From NCBI GenBank assembly GCA_026388545.1, contig JAPLJS010000053.1, forward strand, positions 1 to 64,000: a DNA stretch of 64,000 nucleotides. Direction: 5' to 3'. The notes beneath the pieces are model-generated. The model was not told where the DNA came from and did not search any database. It was given only the letters and a program-made list of their open reading frames with translations. The stretch comes from Deltaproteobacteria bacterium (lineage in GTDB: Bacteria; Desulfobacterota; Syntrophia; Syntrophales; UBA2185). Numbering within the stretch: position 1 is the first letter of the stretch; each line of letters opens with the position of its first letter. A program made the position numbers and the translations under genes. Of the stretch, positions 18,289-26,877 are shown piece after piece.

Positions 18289-19881
18289 TCAGACATTGTT
18301 ATTTATATTCTCTTCATCCTTGTTCAATTTGTATTGGATACTATCTACGAGGGCCTGCCAACTCGCTTCAATGATGTTTGTAGATACACCTATAGTACTC
18401 CATATATCGCGCCCATCACTTGAATCTATAAGGACTCTCACCTTCGCGGCCGTTCCCTCACAGCCTTCCAGAATCCTTACTTTAAAATCCACCAGATGCA
18501 TCTCATTGATTTGAGGGTAAAATTTCGTCAATGCCTTTCTCAGGGCATTATCCAAGGCATTTACAGGACCATTCCCCTCAGCGGCAGTCAATTCCTCTTC
18601 ACTGCCTACCGATATCTTGATCGTGGCCTGCGATATGGGCGGATTGTTTCCTGTTTTTGCGTTAATTACCTGAAAGCTCTCAAGAACAAACGGCTCTACA
18701 ATCTCACCTTTTATTTTTTTCATCAATACCGAAAGGGAGCCGTCGGCCGAGTCAAAATGATATCCCTGGTCCTCCATTATCTTTATCTGTCGAACGATAT
18801 CTTTATTTATAGCCGTCTCTTTGCCTAAATCGACACCCAGTTCCCTTGCCTTATATGCGATATTACTTTTCCCCGAAAGGTCCGATACCAGCACCCGCTC
18901 ATGATTTCCCACCAGTTCCGGTTTAATATGTTCATATGCGACCGGATTTTTTAAAACGGCATCAACATGTACTCCACCCTTATGAGCAAATGCGCTTCGA
19001 CCAACAAACGGCCTTGAATTGAGCGGGGGGATATTCGCAACATCGCTCACATAATTAGAGAGGTTAGTCAATTGACTGATAGACGCCTCAGGCAGACATC
19101 TCTTATTCATTTTCAACTGGAGGTTGCCGATTATGGAAATAAGGTCGGCATTTCCGCACCTTTCCCCATACCCGTTAATCGTTCCATGAACCATCCTGAC
19201 ACCTGCAAGAACGGCTGCAAGTGAGTTTGCTACGCCAAGGCCACAATCGTTATGGGCATGGATACCGAGGAGATGGGGAGGAATATGAGATGTGACTTCC
19301 TTGATTATTGTGGTTAGATCATGAGTCATTGTCCCACCATTTGTATCACACAGAACAATCATATCAGACCCGGCAGAAAGGGCAGTCTCTATTACTGTGC
19401 GTGCATACCCGGGATTATTTTTATATCCGTCGAAAAAGTGCTCCGCATCAAAGATGACTTCCTTCCCCTTTGACTTTAAATATGCAACAGAATCGCGGAT
19501 CATGTCCAGATTTTCCTCAAGGGATACATTGAGAATATCTGAAAGATGAAGATCCCATGTCTTGCCGAAAATTGCCACTGTCGGCGTCTCGGATTGCAGC
19601 AGAGCCATTATATTAGGACACATTGAGGCATTAATATACGGCTTTCTGGTACTGCCGAATGCTGCAAGACGGGCATGCTTGAACGACATACCCTTCGCCA
19701 TTTCGAAAAAGCGCGCATCTTTTGGATTTGATCCCGGCCATCCGCCTTCAATGTAGTGAAAACCAATCTCGTCAAGACGTTGAGCGATGCGAAATTTTTC
19801 TTCAGCCGAAAAATTGATCTGCTCTCCCTGGGTCCCGTCTCTCAATGTCGTATCATAAAGCAAAACATCTCCTGAATCCAT
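18289..19881 (-). CDS. cimA: (R)-citramalate synthase
   Basis: Condenses pyruvate and acetyl-CoA to citramalate, the first step of the threonine-independent isoleucine route. It belongs to the DRE-TIM metallolyases. The catalytic YDTTLRDGTQGEQINFS is at the N-terminus and the metal-binding HAHNDCGLGVANSLAAV in the middle. GHAHKGG-like FAHKGGVHVDAVLKNP and a C-terminal LeuA-type allosteric domain (from about residue 385) follow. At 530 residues it fits the CimA (TIGR00977-like) branch rather than LeuA or homocitrate synthase. AAAGGGAGGGAG precedes the ATG. An isoleucine-rich leader peptide and terminator upstream support this assignment and indicate attenuation by isoleucine supply. Confidence 0.95.
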   Translation of the reverse strand: MDSGDVLLYDTTLRDGTQGEQINFSAEEKFRIAQRLDEIGFHYIEGGWPGSNPKDARFFEMAKGMSFKHARLAAFGSTRKPYINASMCPNIMALLQSETPTVAIFGKTWDLHLSDILNVSLEENLDMIRDSVAYLKSKGKEVIFDAEHFFDGYKNNPGYARTVIETALSAGSDMIVLCDTNGGTMTHDLTTIIKEVTSHIPPHLLGIHAHNDCGLGVANSLAAVLAGVRMVHGTINGYGERCGNADLISIIGNLQLKMNKRCLPEASISQLTNLSNYVSDVANIPPLNSRPFVGRSAFAHKGGVHVDAVLKNPVAYEHIKPELVGNHERVLVSDLSGKSNIAYKARELGVDLGKETAINKDIVRQIKIMEDQGYHFDSADGSLSVLMKKIKGEIVEPFVLESFQVINAKTGNNPPISQATIKISVGSEEELTAAEGNGPVNALDNALRKALTKFYPQINEMHLVDFKVRILEGCEGTAAKVRVLIDSSDGRDIWSTIGVSTNIIEASWQALVDSIQYKLNKDEENINNNV

Positions 19882-19898
19882 AACTCCCTCCCTTTTTT

Positions 19899-19932
19899 AA
19901 AAAAAAACCGCTATCAGATACCCTGATAACGG
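19899..19932 (-). terminator. Attenuator terminator upstream of cimA
   Basis: On the minus strand, CCGTTATCAG (19923-19932) pairs with CTGATAGCGG (19908-19917) around a 5-base loop, with one U-G pair. Nine U residues (19899-19907) follow. It ends only 18 bases before the cimA start and 54 bases after the leader peptide stop, the geometry expected of a transcription attenuator. Confidence 0.85.
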
Positions 19933-19985
19933 ATTCCTCTTACTTTCATGTTTTTTATCGAAACACTACACCACTACCAGGTCTC

Positions 19986-20054
19986 CTATGTCAGGAACCT
20001 AATTATGCCTGCGATGATTATAATGGGTTTTTTGGTGATCATGTTTCCAATCAT
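19986..20054 (-). CDS. Isoleucine-rich leader peptide of cimA
   Basis: A 22-codon open frame on the minus strand encodes a peptide with eight isoleucines, including a run of four (codons 11-14) and a pair (codons 17-18), followed by one leucine. A GGAG/GAGG Shine-Dalgarno-like stretch lies just upstream. It sits between a promoter (20096-20124) and a Rho-independent terminator (19899-19932) in front of citramalate synthase. By analogy with ilv and leu leaders, ribosome stalling at the Ile run when charged tRNA-Ile is scarce would allow an antiterminator and cimA expression. The peptide itself probably has no other function. Confidence 0.85.
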   Translation of the reverse strand: MIGNMITKKPIIIIAGIIRFLT

Positions 20055-20095
20055 GCTGCCTCGTTGCTCCAAAAGGTGAGACTCTATTTGTTCAT

Positions 20096-20124
20096 AATGT
20101 ATAAATATACATACCATTTGTCAA
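20096..20124 (-). promoter_or_regulatory. Sigma70-like promoter of the cimA leader
   Basis: On the minus strand, TTGACA (20119-20124) is followed after 17 bases by TACATT (20096-20101). Transcription would begin near 20089, about 35 bases before the leader peptide start. Confidence 0.6.
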
Positions 20125-20254
20125 CAGAAAAGATACTGTAAGCCATTTACCGCATGTTGCATGCAATAAATTGCAAAGAGAGAAGAATAAAAATTGACCT
20201 CTTCACCGTAGTTGTGTACTTAGGCGAATATTGGTTGATAAAAGGAGATGTACC

Positions 20255-20596
20255 ATGACCGGCAACGATCCGAATAATAGCCCTGAAATGAAGATAGACC
20301 AGGACAATCTTTATCATGAGGAGACTTTCTCCGATTTGAAGGTCGGGTGGATCCGGCGACTCACTCCCGTGAGAGCCGACGGTTCCAGGGATAATAGACG
20401 TAAACCCATTTTTATCGGGCAGACGCAACTGGTTTCACCGCAAGGACCTATCCCGATTCAATGCGAAATCCCGGCGAAGACTCTTCCGGATGCCATATCA
20501 AAATTTCCTGAAGCGATGGAACTGACGATAAAGAAGGTGATGGAACGGGCGATGGAAATGCAGCGGCAGGCCGAATCCCGGATTATCACGCCTTAA
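20255..20596 (+). CDS. Hypothetical small cytoplasmic protein
   Basis: A 113-residue protein with no signal peptide or membrane span; I do not recognise the family. The middle part (KVGWIRRLTPVRADGSRDNRRKPIFIGQTQLVSPQGPIPIQCEIPAKTLPDAISKFPEAMEL) looks like a small beta domain. The C-terminus (IKKVMERAMEMQRQAES) looks helical. The ATG at 20255 is chosen for its strong AAAGGAGAT site; the longer frame from 20231 has none. It is divergent from the cimA leader and convergent with purQ. Confidence 0.75.
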   Translation: MTGNDPNNSPEMKIDQDNLYHEETFSDLKVGWIRRLTPVRADGSRDNRRKPIFIGQTQLVSPQGPIPIQCEIPAKTLPDAISKFPEAMELTIKKVMERAMEMQRQAESRIITP

Positions 20597-20649
20597 TCCA
20601 CCTGAGAAAAAACAGGAATTGCATTGCGTTCTTCAAATACCATTGCAGC

Positions 20650-21477
20650 TCAGACATCCTCTTTTTTAAGAAAGTCAATGGCATTCCTGAAGATGGCCAG
20701 TCCCATCCCTTCTTCGGGAAGTGTCTCACGGGTCCAGCGGGGATGGTTGGTGTAGTGGAGATATGCTTCGGGATGAGGCATGAGGCCAAAAATCCTCCCC
20801 GTACTGTCGCAGATACCGGCGATGCCGTCTATAGAGCCGTTAGGATTAGCGGGATAGTCCATGGCGATATCCGTATAATTATGATGACTGTACTGAACAG
20901 GGACCTGGCGAGCATCGTGTAACCTTTCGAGAATATCCTCATCTTTCGTAATAAACTTTCCCTCCCCGTGTCTTACGGGGAGATACAGCACCCCTATATT
21001 TTTTGTGAAGATGCAGGGGGAATCATGATTCACCCGGAGATAAACCCATCGATCTTCAAAGCGGCCTGAATCGTTGAAAGTCAGAGTTACAGTCTGCGTC
21101 CGGTAATCTCCGTCAAAACCGGGGAGCATCCCCAGTTTGACCAATAGCTGGAATCCATTGCAGACGCCGAGGATCAGCTTACCCTGTGCGATGAACCTGA
21201 CAAATTGATCATACAATATCTCTGAAGTTCCTTTGACTTTTGCGTGCAGGATACGGTTCGCCCCGGCTTTCGCCGAGCCCAGATCATCGCCGTCAAGAAA
21301 CCCTCCGGGCAGGTTGAGGAAATGATAATCATCGAGGCTTTTTTCGCCATAGAGCAACGTGCTGATATGGACGATATCCACCTCATCGGCGCCCGCAAGC
21401 CTGCAGGCATGCGCCATTTCCATCTCACAGTTCGTTCCGTTTCCTGTAATGACGATTGTTTTAACCTTCTTGGGCAT
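20650..21477 (-). CDS. purQ: Phosphoribosylformylglycinamidine synthase, glutaminase subunit PurQ
   Basis: Glutamine amidotransferase subunit that supplies ammonia to PurL in the fourth step of purine synthesis. The nucleophilic Cys is in LGVCNGFQLL near residue 107, and the His and Glu of the triad are in MPHPEAYLHY near 234. The N-terminal TGNGTNCEMEMAHACRLAGADEVD matches the class I amidotransferases of this step. At 275 residues it is somewhat longer than the 220-230 residues of Bacillus-type PurQ. An AGAGGAA site precedes the start. It lies about 200 bases downstream of purL on the same strand. Confidence 0.95.
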   Translation of the reverse strand: MPKKVKTIVITGNGTNCEMEMAHACRLAGADEVDIVHISTLLYGEKSLDDYHFLNLPGGFLDGDDLGSAKAGANRILHAKVKGTSEILYDQFVRFIAQGKLILGVCNGFQLLVKLGMLPGFDGDYRTQTVTLTFNDSGRFEDRWVYLRVNHDSPCIFTKNIGVLYLPVRHGEGKFITKDEDILERLHDARQVPVQYSHHNYTDIAMDYPANPNGSIDGIAGICDSTGRIFGLMPHPEAYLHYTNHPRWTRETLPEEGMGLAIFRNAIDFLKKEDV

Positions 21478-21526
21478 ACGATGTTCCTCTGTATGAAAAT
21501 ATTAATAATTACCGTAGTTGCAAAAA

Positions 21527-21561
21527 GGATTCAAGGATTCAAGGGTTCAAGTGTTCAAGTG
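21527..21561. repeat. Short TTCAAG(N) direct repeats between purL and purQ
   Basis: The units GGATTCAA, GGATTCAA, GGGTTCAA and GTGTTCAA follow one another within the purL-purQ gap. Such simple repeats are common in intergenic DNA; no regulatory role is evident. Confidence 0.5.
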
Positions 21562-21674
21562 TTTATTTTCCAACCTTTCAATCCTTGTCCTTTTTCAACA
21601 TCTCGCTCGAATCCTTGACTCCTTGGCTCCTCAAATCCTGAAGATACAGGCAACTTTTCCAAGATGAAGCAACA

Positions 21675-24653
21675 TTAAAAGTCCAGCGGCTTTTGCCACA
21701 CCGCTTTTAATTCGTCGATATCTTCCTCGACGATACTGTTTCCCCTGATTCCATTTATTTTCAATAGCCCTTCCTCAAGAACTGTTCCCACCTGACTGAT
21801 GCTCATTCCCTTCATTATTTCTTCGAACGGCTCTTTTACAGCGGGAGAAATCGTGACAACAAATCTGCTCTGTGACTCCGAAAAAAGGAGTGTATCGTCA
21901 CGATCGACGCCGGGAGATGGGACGAGGTCAAGGTTGACCAGCATGCCCAACCCGCCTGCAAACGCTGTCTCGGCAAGGGCAACACCAACTCCTCCATCAG
22001 AACAGTCATGACAGGAAGCCACAAGGCCTTTCTGAATGGCTCCGCTCAACGCGATATACAGCGCTTTCGCTTTTTCCGCGTTGACCCTTGGAACCTCATT
22101 CCCAATGTAGCCATGCATGGCGTACCATTCGGAACCACCTAATTCAGGATAGGTCTCACCGACGATATAGACTAAATCACCGGGGCGCTTCGCATCCATC
22201 GTGACCGCTTGCCGCACATCCTCGATTTTTCCAATGGTAGAAAACAGGAGAGTCGGCGGGATCGATATTTTCACGTTTCCGATGTGATAGTCATTTTTCA
22301 TACTGTCCTTTCCCGAAATGCAGGGAACACCGAAAGCCCTCGTATAAAAATAAAGGGCCTTGTTCGCCCGGACGAGTTGCGCCAGTTTATACTCGCCGTC
22401 GGGGGTCTTTTCCGACTGGACCGGATCGCACCAGCAGAAGTTATCCAGCCCGGCCATCCGGTCAAGGCTTCCCCCCACAGCTATTGCATTCCTTATAGCC
22501 TCGTCAATAGCACATGCAGCCATGTGGTACGTATCAATATCACTGTAACGGGGGCAGATACCGTTCGCCACAACAACACCTTCAAAGGAAGTAAGGATGG
22601 GCCGGATAACCGCGGCATCACTGGGTCCGTCATTGGCAATACCGACCAGCGGCTTAATAACGCTGCCTCCCTGGACCTCATGATCGTACTGTCGTACGAC
22701 GGCCTCCTTGCTGCAGATATTCATCCTGGATAGCATGTTTTTCAAGGCCTGCCCCATATCGGCAGGTTCAGGAAAATCCGGCTCCGGATGCAAAGGGGGT
22801 AACCACTTTGCACGCAACTGCATCTGGGGAACTCCGCTGTGGAGGAAATCCATCTCCAGATAGGCAACCGTTTGGTCCCCATAGAGAACATGGAACATTC
22901 CAGAATCCGTGTATTTGCCGACAACGGTCGCCTCCACATCCATCTTCCGTGCAAGCTCAAGAAATGCATCGACTTTTTCCGGAGCTACCGCCAGCGTCAT
23001 CCTCTCCTGGGATTCGGAGATGAGAATCTCCCAGGGGTTCAAGCCGGCATACTTCAAGGGAGCCTTCTTCAGATCGATTTTACATCCACCGGATAAGCGG
23101 GCAGTCTCGCCTACAGAGGAAGAAAGGCCGCCCGCACCGTTATCGGTAATACACCGATAGATGCCGCGGTCTCTCGCAATCAGAAGAAAATCGGTCATCT
23201 TTTTCTGAGTGATGGGATCACCGATCTGTACAGCCGTCACGGGGGAACCCTCATGAAGTTCCTCGGAAGAAAATGTCGCCCCGTGAATCCCATCCTTCCC
23301 GATTCTACCCCCGGCCATAACAACAGCATCCCCGGGGTGAATTTCTTTCGTATGCGCAGGCTCACCATGGACAAAGGAAGGCATGATCCCCCCCGTCCCA
23401 CAGTACACAAGAGGTTTCCCCAGAAATCGCTCATCGAATACAATGCACCCGTTAATTGTGGGGATACCGCTCTTATTCCCACCATGCTCAACACCTTCCC
23501 GAACCCCTTCATAGATGCGTCTCGGGTGGAGGATCCGTTTCGGGAGTGGTTTATCATACGTGGGCGGTGCAAAACAGAAGACGTCTGTGTTGAAGATCAG
23601 TTTCGCGCCTCTGCCCGTGCCGAAAGGATCCCTGTTGACCCCGACAATTCCCGTAAGGGCGCCGCCATAGGGGTCAAGAGCCGAAGGAGAATTGTGCGTC
23701 TCTACCTTGAAAACCAGATTGTAGTCATCATTGAATTTTATTATTCCGGCATTGTCGACAAAAACGGACAGGCACCAGTCATCCTTTCCCAGATGTTCCC
23801 TGATCTCCTTCGTGGATCTCCTGATGAAGCTGTCAAAAAGGGAATCGATTTCCTGAAATATACCACGTTCGTCTTCGTAAATAATCCTGGCGTTGAATAT
23901 TTTGTGTTTGCAGTGCTCGGACCATGTCTGGGCAAGACATTCCAGTTCGGCATCGGTCATTGTTTCACCAAGGCCCACCTTTCTCCTCTCATCAAGAATC
24001 GCCTCATTTCTCAGATAATTCCGGAGAGCCTTCATCTCATCTAAATTCAGGGCCAGGACACGCTCGTTGCTCTTTTTAAGCAGCATCTCTTCGCTGACAT
24101 CAAGATCGATTTCTTCAACAGTCAGGTGGTTTTCACCGATAACACGCGGCACAGAGGAAGGCATCCCCTTCTTCCTGTCCCATGACTTTCCATCAACGAT
24201 CACGTATCGCTCGATGAGATCATTGGCCAAGAGGCTCGAAGCGATTCTTTCTGCGTCTTCCCTCCTGATCGGCCCTTCAATCACATATTGCCTTGATGTG
24301 TATACCCCGGAAAGCCGGTCCGATACTCTCCTTAAGAGCAATTCGATAGACTCCCTGGCAGTTTTTCCGACGTTATCGGTGACACCGGGCCTGAAACCCA
24401 CTTCAATCATCCAGTCGAATCGGTCAGCCAGGCCGGTGTTAATTGCAAAATTCTGGATGATCGAATCGGAAAGAGGGCCGCCGGCAACGATTTCCAGCTC
24501 CTCGCGTGTCAGGTTTCCATCAATGGTATGGACTTCGATGGTTTTCACTGAATCAACATTGATGTGCAAATGTTCGACAATTCTTTTTTTAATCTTTTCG
24601 CCGAGGGCGTCTCTTATCCCTTCCTTGAATCCTATTTCAATCCTGTCTGCCAT
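21675..24653 (-). CDS. purL: Phosphoribosylformylglycinamidine synthase, PurS-like repeats fused to PurL
   Basis: Synthetase subunit converting FGAR to FGAM with ATP and ammonia from PurQ. The first 165 or so residues are unusual: two PurS-like alpha/beta repeats (about 1-80 and 82-160, e.g. WMIEVGFRPGVTDNVGKTARESIELLL) precede the catalytic part. The PurL core starts near residue 175 (LTVEEIDLDVSEEML) and contains AQTWSEHCKHKIFNA, VFKVETHNSPSALDPYGGALTG, GAGGLSSSVGE and HDCSDGGVGVALAETAF. At 992 residues it is intermediate between small PurL (about 740) and the large form with a fused glutaminase (about 1300). This fits a PurS-PurL fusion working with the separate PurQ. Confidence 0.95.
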   Translation of the reverse strand: MADRIEIGFKEGIRDALGEKIKKRIVEHLHINVDSVKTIEVHTIDGNLTREELEIVAGGPLSDSIIQNFAINTGLADRFDWMIEVGFRPGVTDNVGKTARESIELLLRRVSDRLSGVYTSRQYVIEGPIRREDAERIASSLLANDLIERYVIVDGKSWDRKKGMPSSVPRVIGENHLTVEEIDLDVSEEMLLKKSNERVLALNLDEMKALRNYLRNEAILDERRKVGLGETMTDAELECLAQTWSEHCKHKIFNARIIYEDERGIFQEIDSLFDSFIRRSTKEIREHLGKDDWCLSVFVDNAGIIKFNDDYNLVFKVETHNSPSALDPYGGALTGIVGVNRDPFGTGRGAKLIFNTDVFCFAPPTYDKPLPKRILHPRRIYEGVREGVEHGGNKSGIPTINGCIVFDERFLGKPLVYCGTGGIMPSFVHGEPAHTKEIHPGDAVVMAGGRIGKDGIHGATFSSEELHEGSPVTAVQIGDPITQKKMTDFLLIARDRGIYRCITDNGAGGLSSSVGETARLSGGCKIDLKKAPLKYAGLNPWEILISESQERMTLAVAPEKVDAFLELARKMDVEATVVGKYTDSGMFHVLYGDQTVAYLEMDFLHSGVPQMQLRAKWLPPLHPEPDFPEPADMGQALKNMLSRMNICSKEAVVRQYDHEVQGGSVIKPLVGIANDGPSDAAVIRPILTSFEGVVVANGICPRYSDIDTYHMAACAIDEAIRNAIAVGGSLDRMAGLDNFCWCDPVQSEKTPDGEYKLAQLVRANKALYFYTRAFGVPCISGKDSMKNDYHIGNVKISIPPTLLFSTIGKIEDVRQAVTMDAKRPGDLVYIVGETYPELGGSEWYAMHGYIGNEVPRVNAEKAKALYIALSGAIQKGLVASCHDCSDGGVGVALAETAFAGGLGMLVNLDLVPSPGVDRDDTLLFSESQSRFVVTISPAVKEPFEEIMKGMSISQVGTVLEEGLLKINGIRGNSIVEEDIDELKAVWQKPLDF

Positions 24654-24945
24654 TTTTTGCTAAGACCTTTTCCCTGCCATGATAATTAAGATAAGTGCGC
24701 CGGTAAAATACCAAAAGGCATTTGATAAATCAACCTGGGATTGGGTTTTTCTCCATGCATTAACTTTTTGCGATAGTATCAAGAACTATCACCTGAAATT
24801 TTTTGCGATGAAACAATTGCATAAAATGGTTGAATATGCTAACAAATTCACCTAACAAGATAGATATAAACGGCCGGCTTAGGTAATAGAGAAACAGTAA
24901 TCTAAGTGTTTGCACTCTTGGACCTTTTTAAGAAAGGAGATCGCT

Positions 24946-25338
24946 ATGAAGATATTGGTAGGATATGACGGATCCAGTGCGGCACAGAATGCTTTGGATT
25001 TAGCAAGAAAACACGCAAAAGCCTTTGGCGCAGAAGTATATGTGCTGACCTCCATGGTAAAGGGTACCGAGAGGCAATTGGAAGATATCGAAAGGACCGA
25101 AAGCGATCTGGAAGGTATCAAGACTTTTTTTGATAAGGATAGTGTGCCCTGCAAGATTCACCTGCTGATTCGCGGACTGTCGCCTGGAGAAGACCTTGTT
25201 CAATTTGCAAAAGAAAATGAGATTGACGAAATTATTGTCGGTATTGAAAAAAAATCAAAAGTCGATAAATTCATCTTTGGCTCTAACGCCCAGTATGTGA
25301 TTCTCGAAGCCCATTGTCCGGTGGTTACAGTAAAGTGA
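24946..25338 (+). CDS. Universal stress protein, UspA family
   Basis: A 130-residue single-domain UspA-type protein. It opens with MKILVGYDGSSAAQNALDLARKHA, and the ATP-binding signature near the C-terminus is GIEKKSKVDKFIFGSNAQYVILEAHCPVVTVK. The G-2x-G-9x-G(S/T) pattern is only partly kept, so nucleotide binding is uncertain. The start at 24946 has an AGAAAGGAGAT site; an upstream ATG at 24910 is not supported. Its partner and trigger are unknown. It is divergent from purL. Confidence 0.92.
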   Translation: MKILVGYDGSSAAQNALDLARKHAKAFGAEVYVLTSMVKGTERQLEDIERTESDLEGIKTFFDKDSVPCKIHLLIRGLSPGEDLVQFAKENEIDEIIVGIEKKSKVDKFIFGSNAQYVILEAHCPVVTVK

Positions 25339-25456
25339 ATACGAGGATGAATCAAAATCACATGGTTACAAAGCATACTATTCAGTCCCGCAGCACGTTT
25401 ACAAAAGATGAAGGCGTTACTGTCATTCTGTAAATAAGACTAAGGAGATTTGTTTT

Positions 25457-26392
25457 ATGAAGACAAAGGTTGCTTGTGTCGTAATCAGTTTGCTCTTTTT
25501 CGTTTCGCCTGTTTTTTCCATAGCTGCTGATATGCAGATAAGCGGTCCTGTGGTGAATGAAAAAATAACGGAACCCGAGAACAGGGATTTCTTCAAGAGT
25601 GAAGAAAAATCCGAAGTTCGGAATATTTTTGCAAATCAGAGCTTTGAATTCGGCTTAATGTATCACAAATTCGACTATAAAGAAGACCTGGCTGCTCCCT
25701 ATAAGAGCACTGAAAACGGGTGGTTGCCTGGTTTCTATCTGGGATGGAACTATAATAAAAAAAGTGATGTCTACTCAAAGATATTTTTTGAATTCTCCTT
25801 CGGAGATGTCGAATACGACGGGACTACCCAAGCCGGGACACCGATAAAATTCTCAGAAGACAATTATCAGTTTCTTTTTCGAGGGGAATGGAACATAGGT
25901 TACAATATAGCCATTACAAAAAATATTTCCATCAAGCCGTATGCAGGATATGGTTATCGATACTGGTCCCGAGGACAGGAAAAAATCACGGCGACCTACA
26001 CCTCTTATAATGAAAAGTATTACTGGCATTACATTCCCGTAGGTATCGGGGCTGATTTTAACATCGGTGAAAGGCTGGTCATTGAACCCAATGTCGGTCT
26101 TCGTATAATGTTTTATGGCAAGATGACAGCATACTTCTCTGAACTAAACTCTGCCAATGACGATCCTGAGTTCAAATTGGGAAACAGAACCGGGTGGTAT
26201 GCAGAAATCCCTTTCAGGTACAAGTTCTCCCAATTCTGGTCGGCTGTCATCAAACCTTGGTATGAATACAGTGAAATCGGTCAAAGTGATTACGTAGAAT
26301 ATACATATAACGGTAGTCGTCACATCGCCTATGAACCAGCAAGCAGAACACACCAGTATGGACTGAACATTGGGACAGTCTTTTCTTTTTAA
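25457..26392 (+). CDS. Outer-membrane beta-barrel protein
   Basis: A 311-residue exported protein with a signal peptide (about residues 1-24, ending FSIAA). The rest alternates hydrophobic and polar residues with many Tyr, Trp and Phe and ends in a C-terminal Phe (GLNIGTVFSF), as expected for an outer-membrane barrel recognised by BAM. The segments FEFGLMYHKFDYKEDLAAPYKSTENGWLPGFYLGWNY and ISIKPYAGYGYRYWSRG suggest a barrel of roughly 10-12 strands. AAGGAGA precedes the start. The substrate or function is unknown. Confidence 0.8.
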   Translation: MKTKVACVVISLLFFVSPVFSIAADMQISGPVVNEKITEPENRDFFKSEEKSEVRNIFANQSFEFGLMYHKFDYKEDLAAPYKSTENGWLPGFYLGWNYNKKSDVYSKIFFEFSFGDVEYDGTTQAGTPIKFSEDNYQFLFRGEWNIGYNIAITKNISIKPYAGYGYRYWSRGQEKITATYTSYNEKYYWHYIPVGIGADFNIGERLVIEPNVGLRIMFYGKMTAYFSELNSANDDPEFKLGNRTGWYAEIPFRYKFSQFWSAVIKPWYEYSEIGQSDYVEYTYNGSRHIAYEPASRTHQYGLNIGTVFSF

Positions 26393-26440
26393 AAGAAAGT
26401 ATCCACAAAATTGAGAAGTTAAGCGGTCGATTACTCAGTA

Positions 26441-26842
26441 TCAGGAATGGTTGCCTCCGGTACTGCTCGCACCGGGGGGTGGGGATGCTGCCGTATTACG
26501 GCGAAGAATTTTCTTAAAGAGTGCTTTTATGGCGTACCTCATCAGGGGCCGCGCGTATTTGGCTCCGGCAAGCCAGGCACCGAAGAGAAAGACCAGGTGG
26601 GAAAAGCCGTAGGTAACCGGTCCACCAATGGCGACAATCAGAGGTTCCCGGAAATAGACCGACAGGATGCCCAGGGCCGCCACAGCTGGCCATCCGATGA
26701 TGTAACTGAATGCGACAAGGCAAAGCCCGATGATCATTCGGGCCGAGGGTTGCTTCCAGATATCCTTCAGGTCAACCGGGTCCTCCAGGGCCTCCCGAAT
26801 GAATTTCGTTTGGGCAAGGCGTTCGGCGGCTTTACGAATCAT
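26441..26842 (-). CDS. Hypothetical membrane protein
   Basis: A 133-residue protein with two or three hydrophobic segments (about residues 34-52, 55-72 and 78-95) and a basic C-terminus ending in a Pro/Gly/Ser tail. I do not recognise the family. It begins 35 bases after the stop of the large coiled-coil protein on the same strand and is probably co-transcribed with it. Confidence 0.65.
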   Translation of the reverse strand: MIRKAAERLAQTKFIREALEDPVDLKDIWKQPSARMIIGLCLVAFSYIIGWPAVAALGILSVYFREPLIVAIGGPVTYGFSHLVFLFGAWLAGAKYARPLMRYAIKALFKKILRRNTAASPPPGASSTGGNHS

Positions 26843-26877
26843 AGAATCAGGCTTTTCTCTCTGAAATGCGAGGGTAT

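Noticed and set aside
21490-21660. A CRISPR or regulatory array between purL and purQ
   Set aside because: The TTCAAG units are short, irregular and without spacers; they look like simple-sequence drift.
22209-24044. Long plus-strand frames opposite purL
   Set aside because: They lie wholly within purL, lack start signals and show no domain-like sequence.
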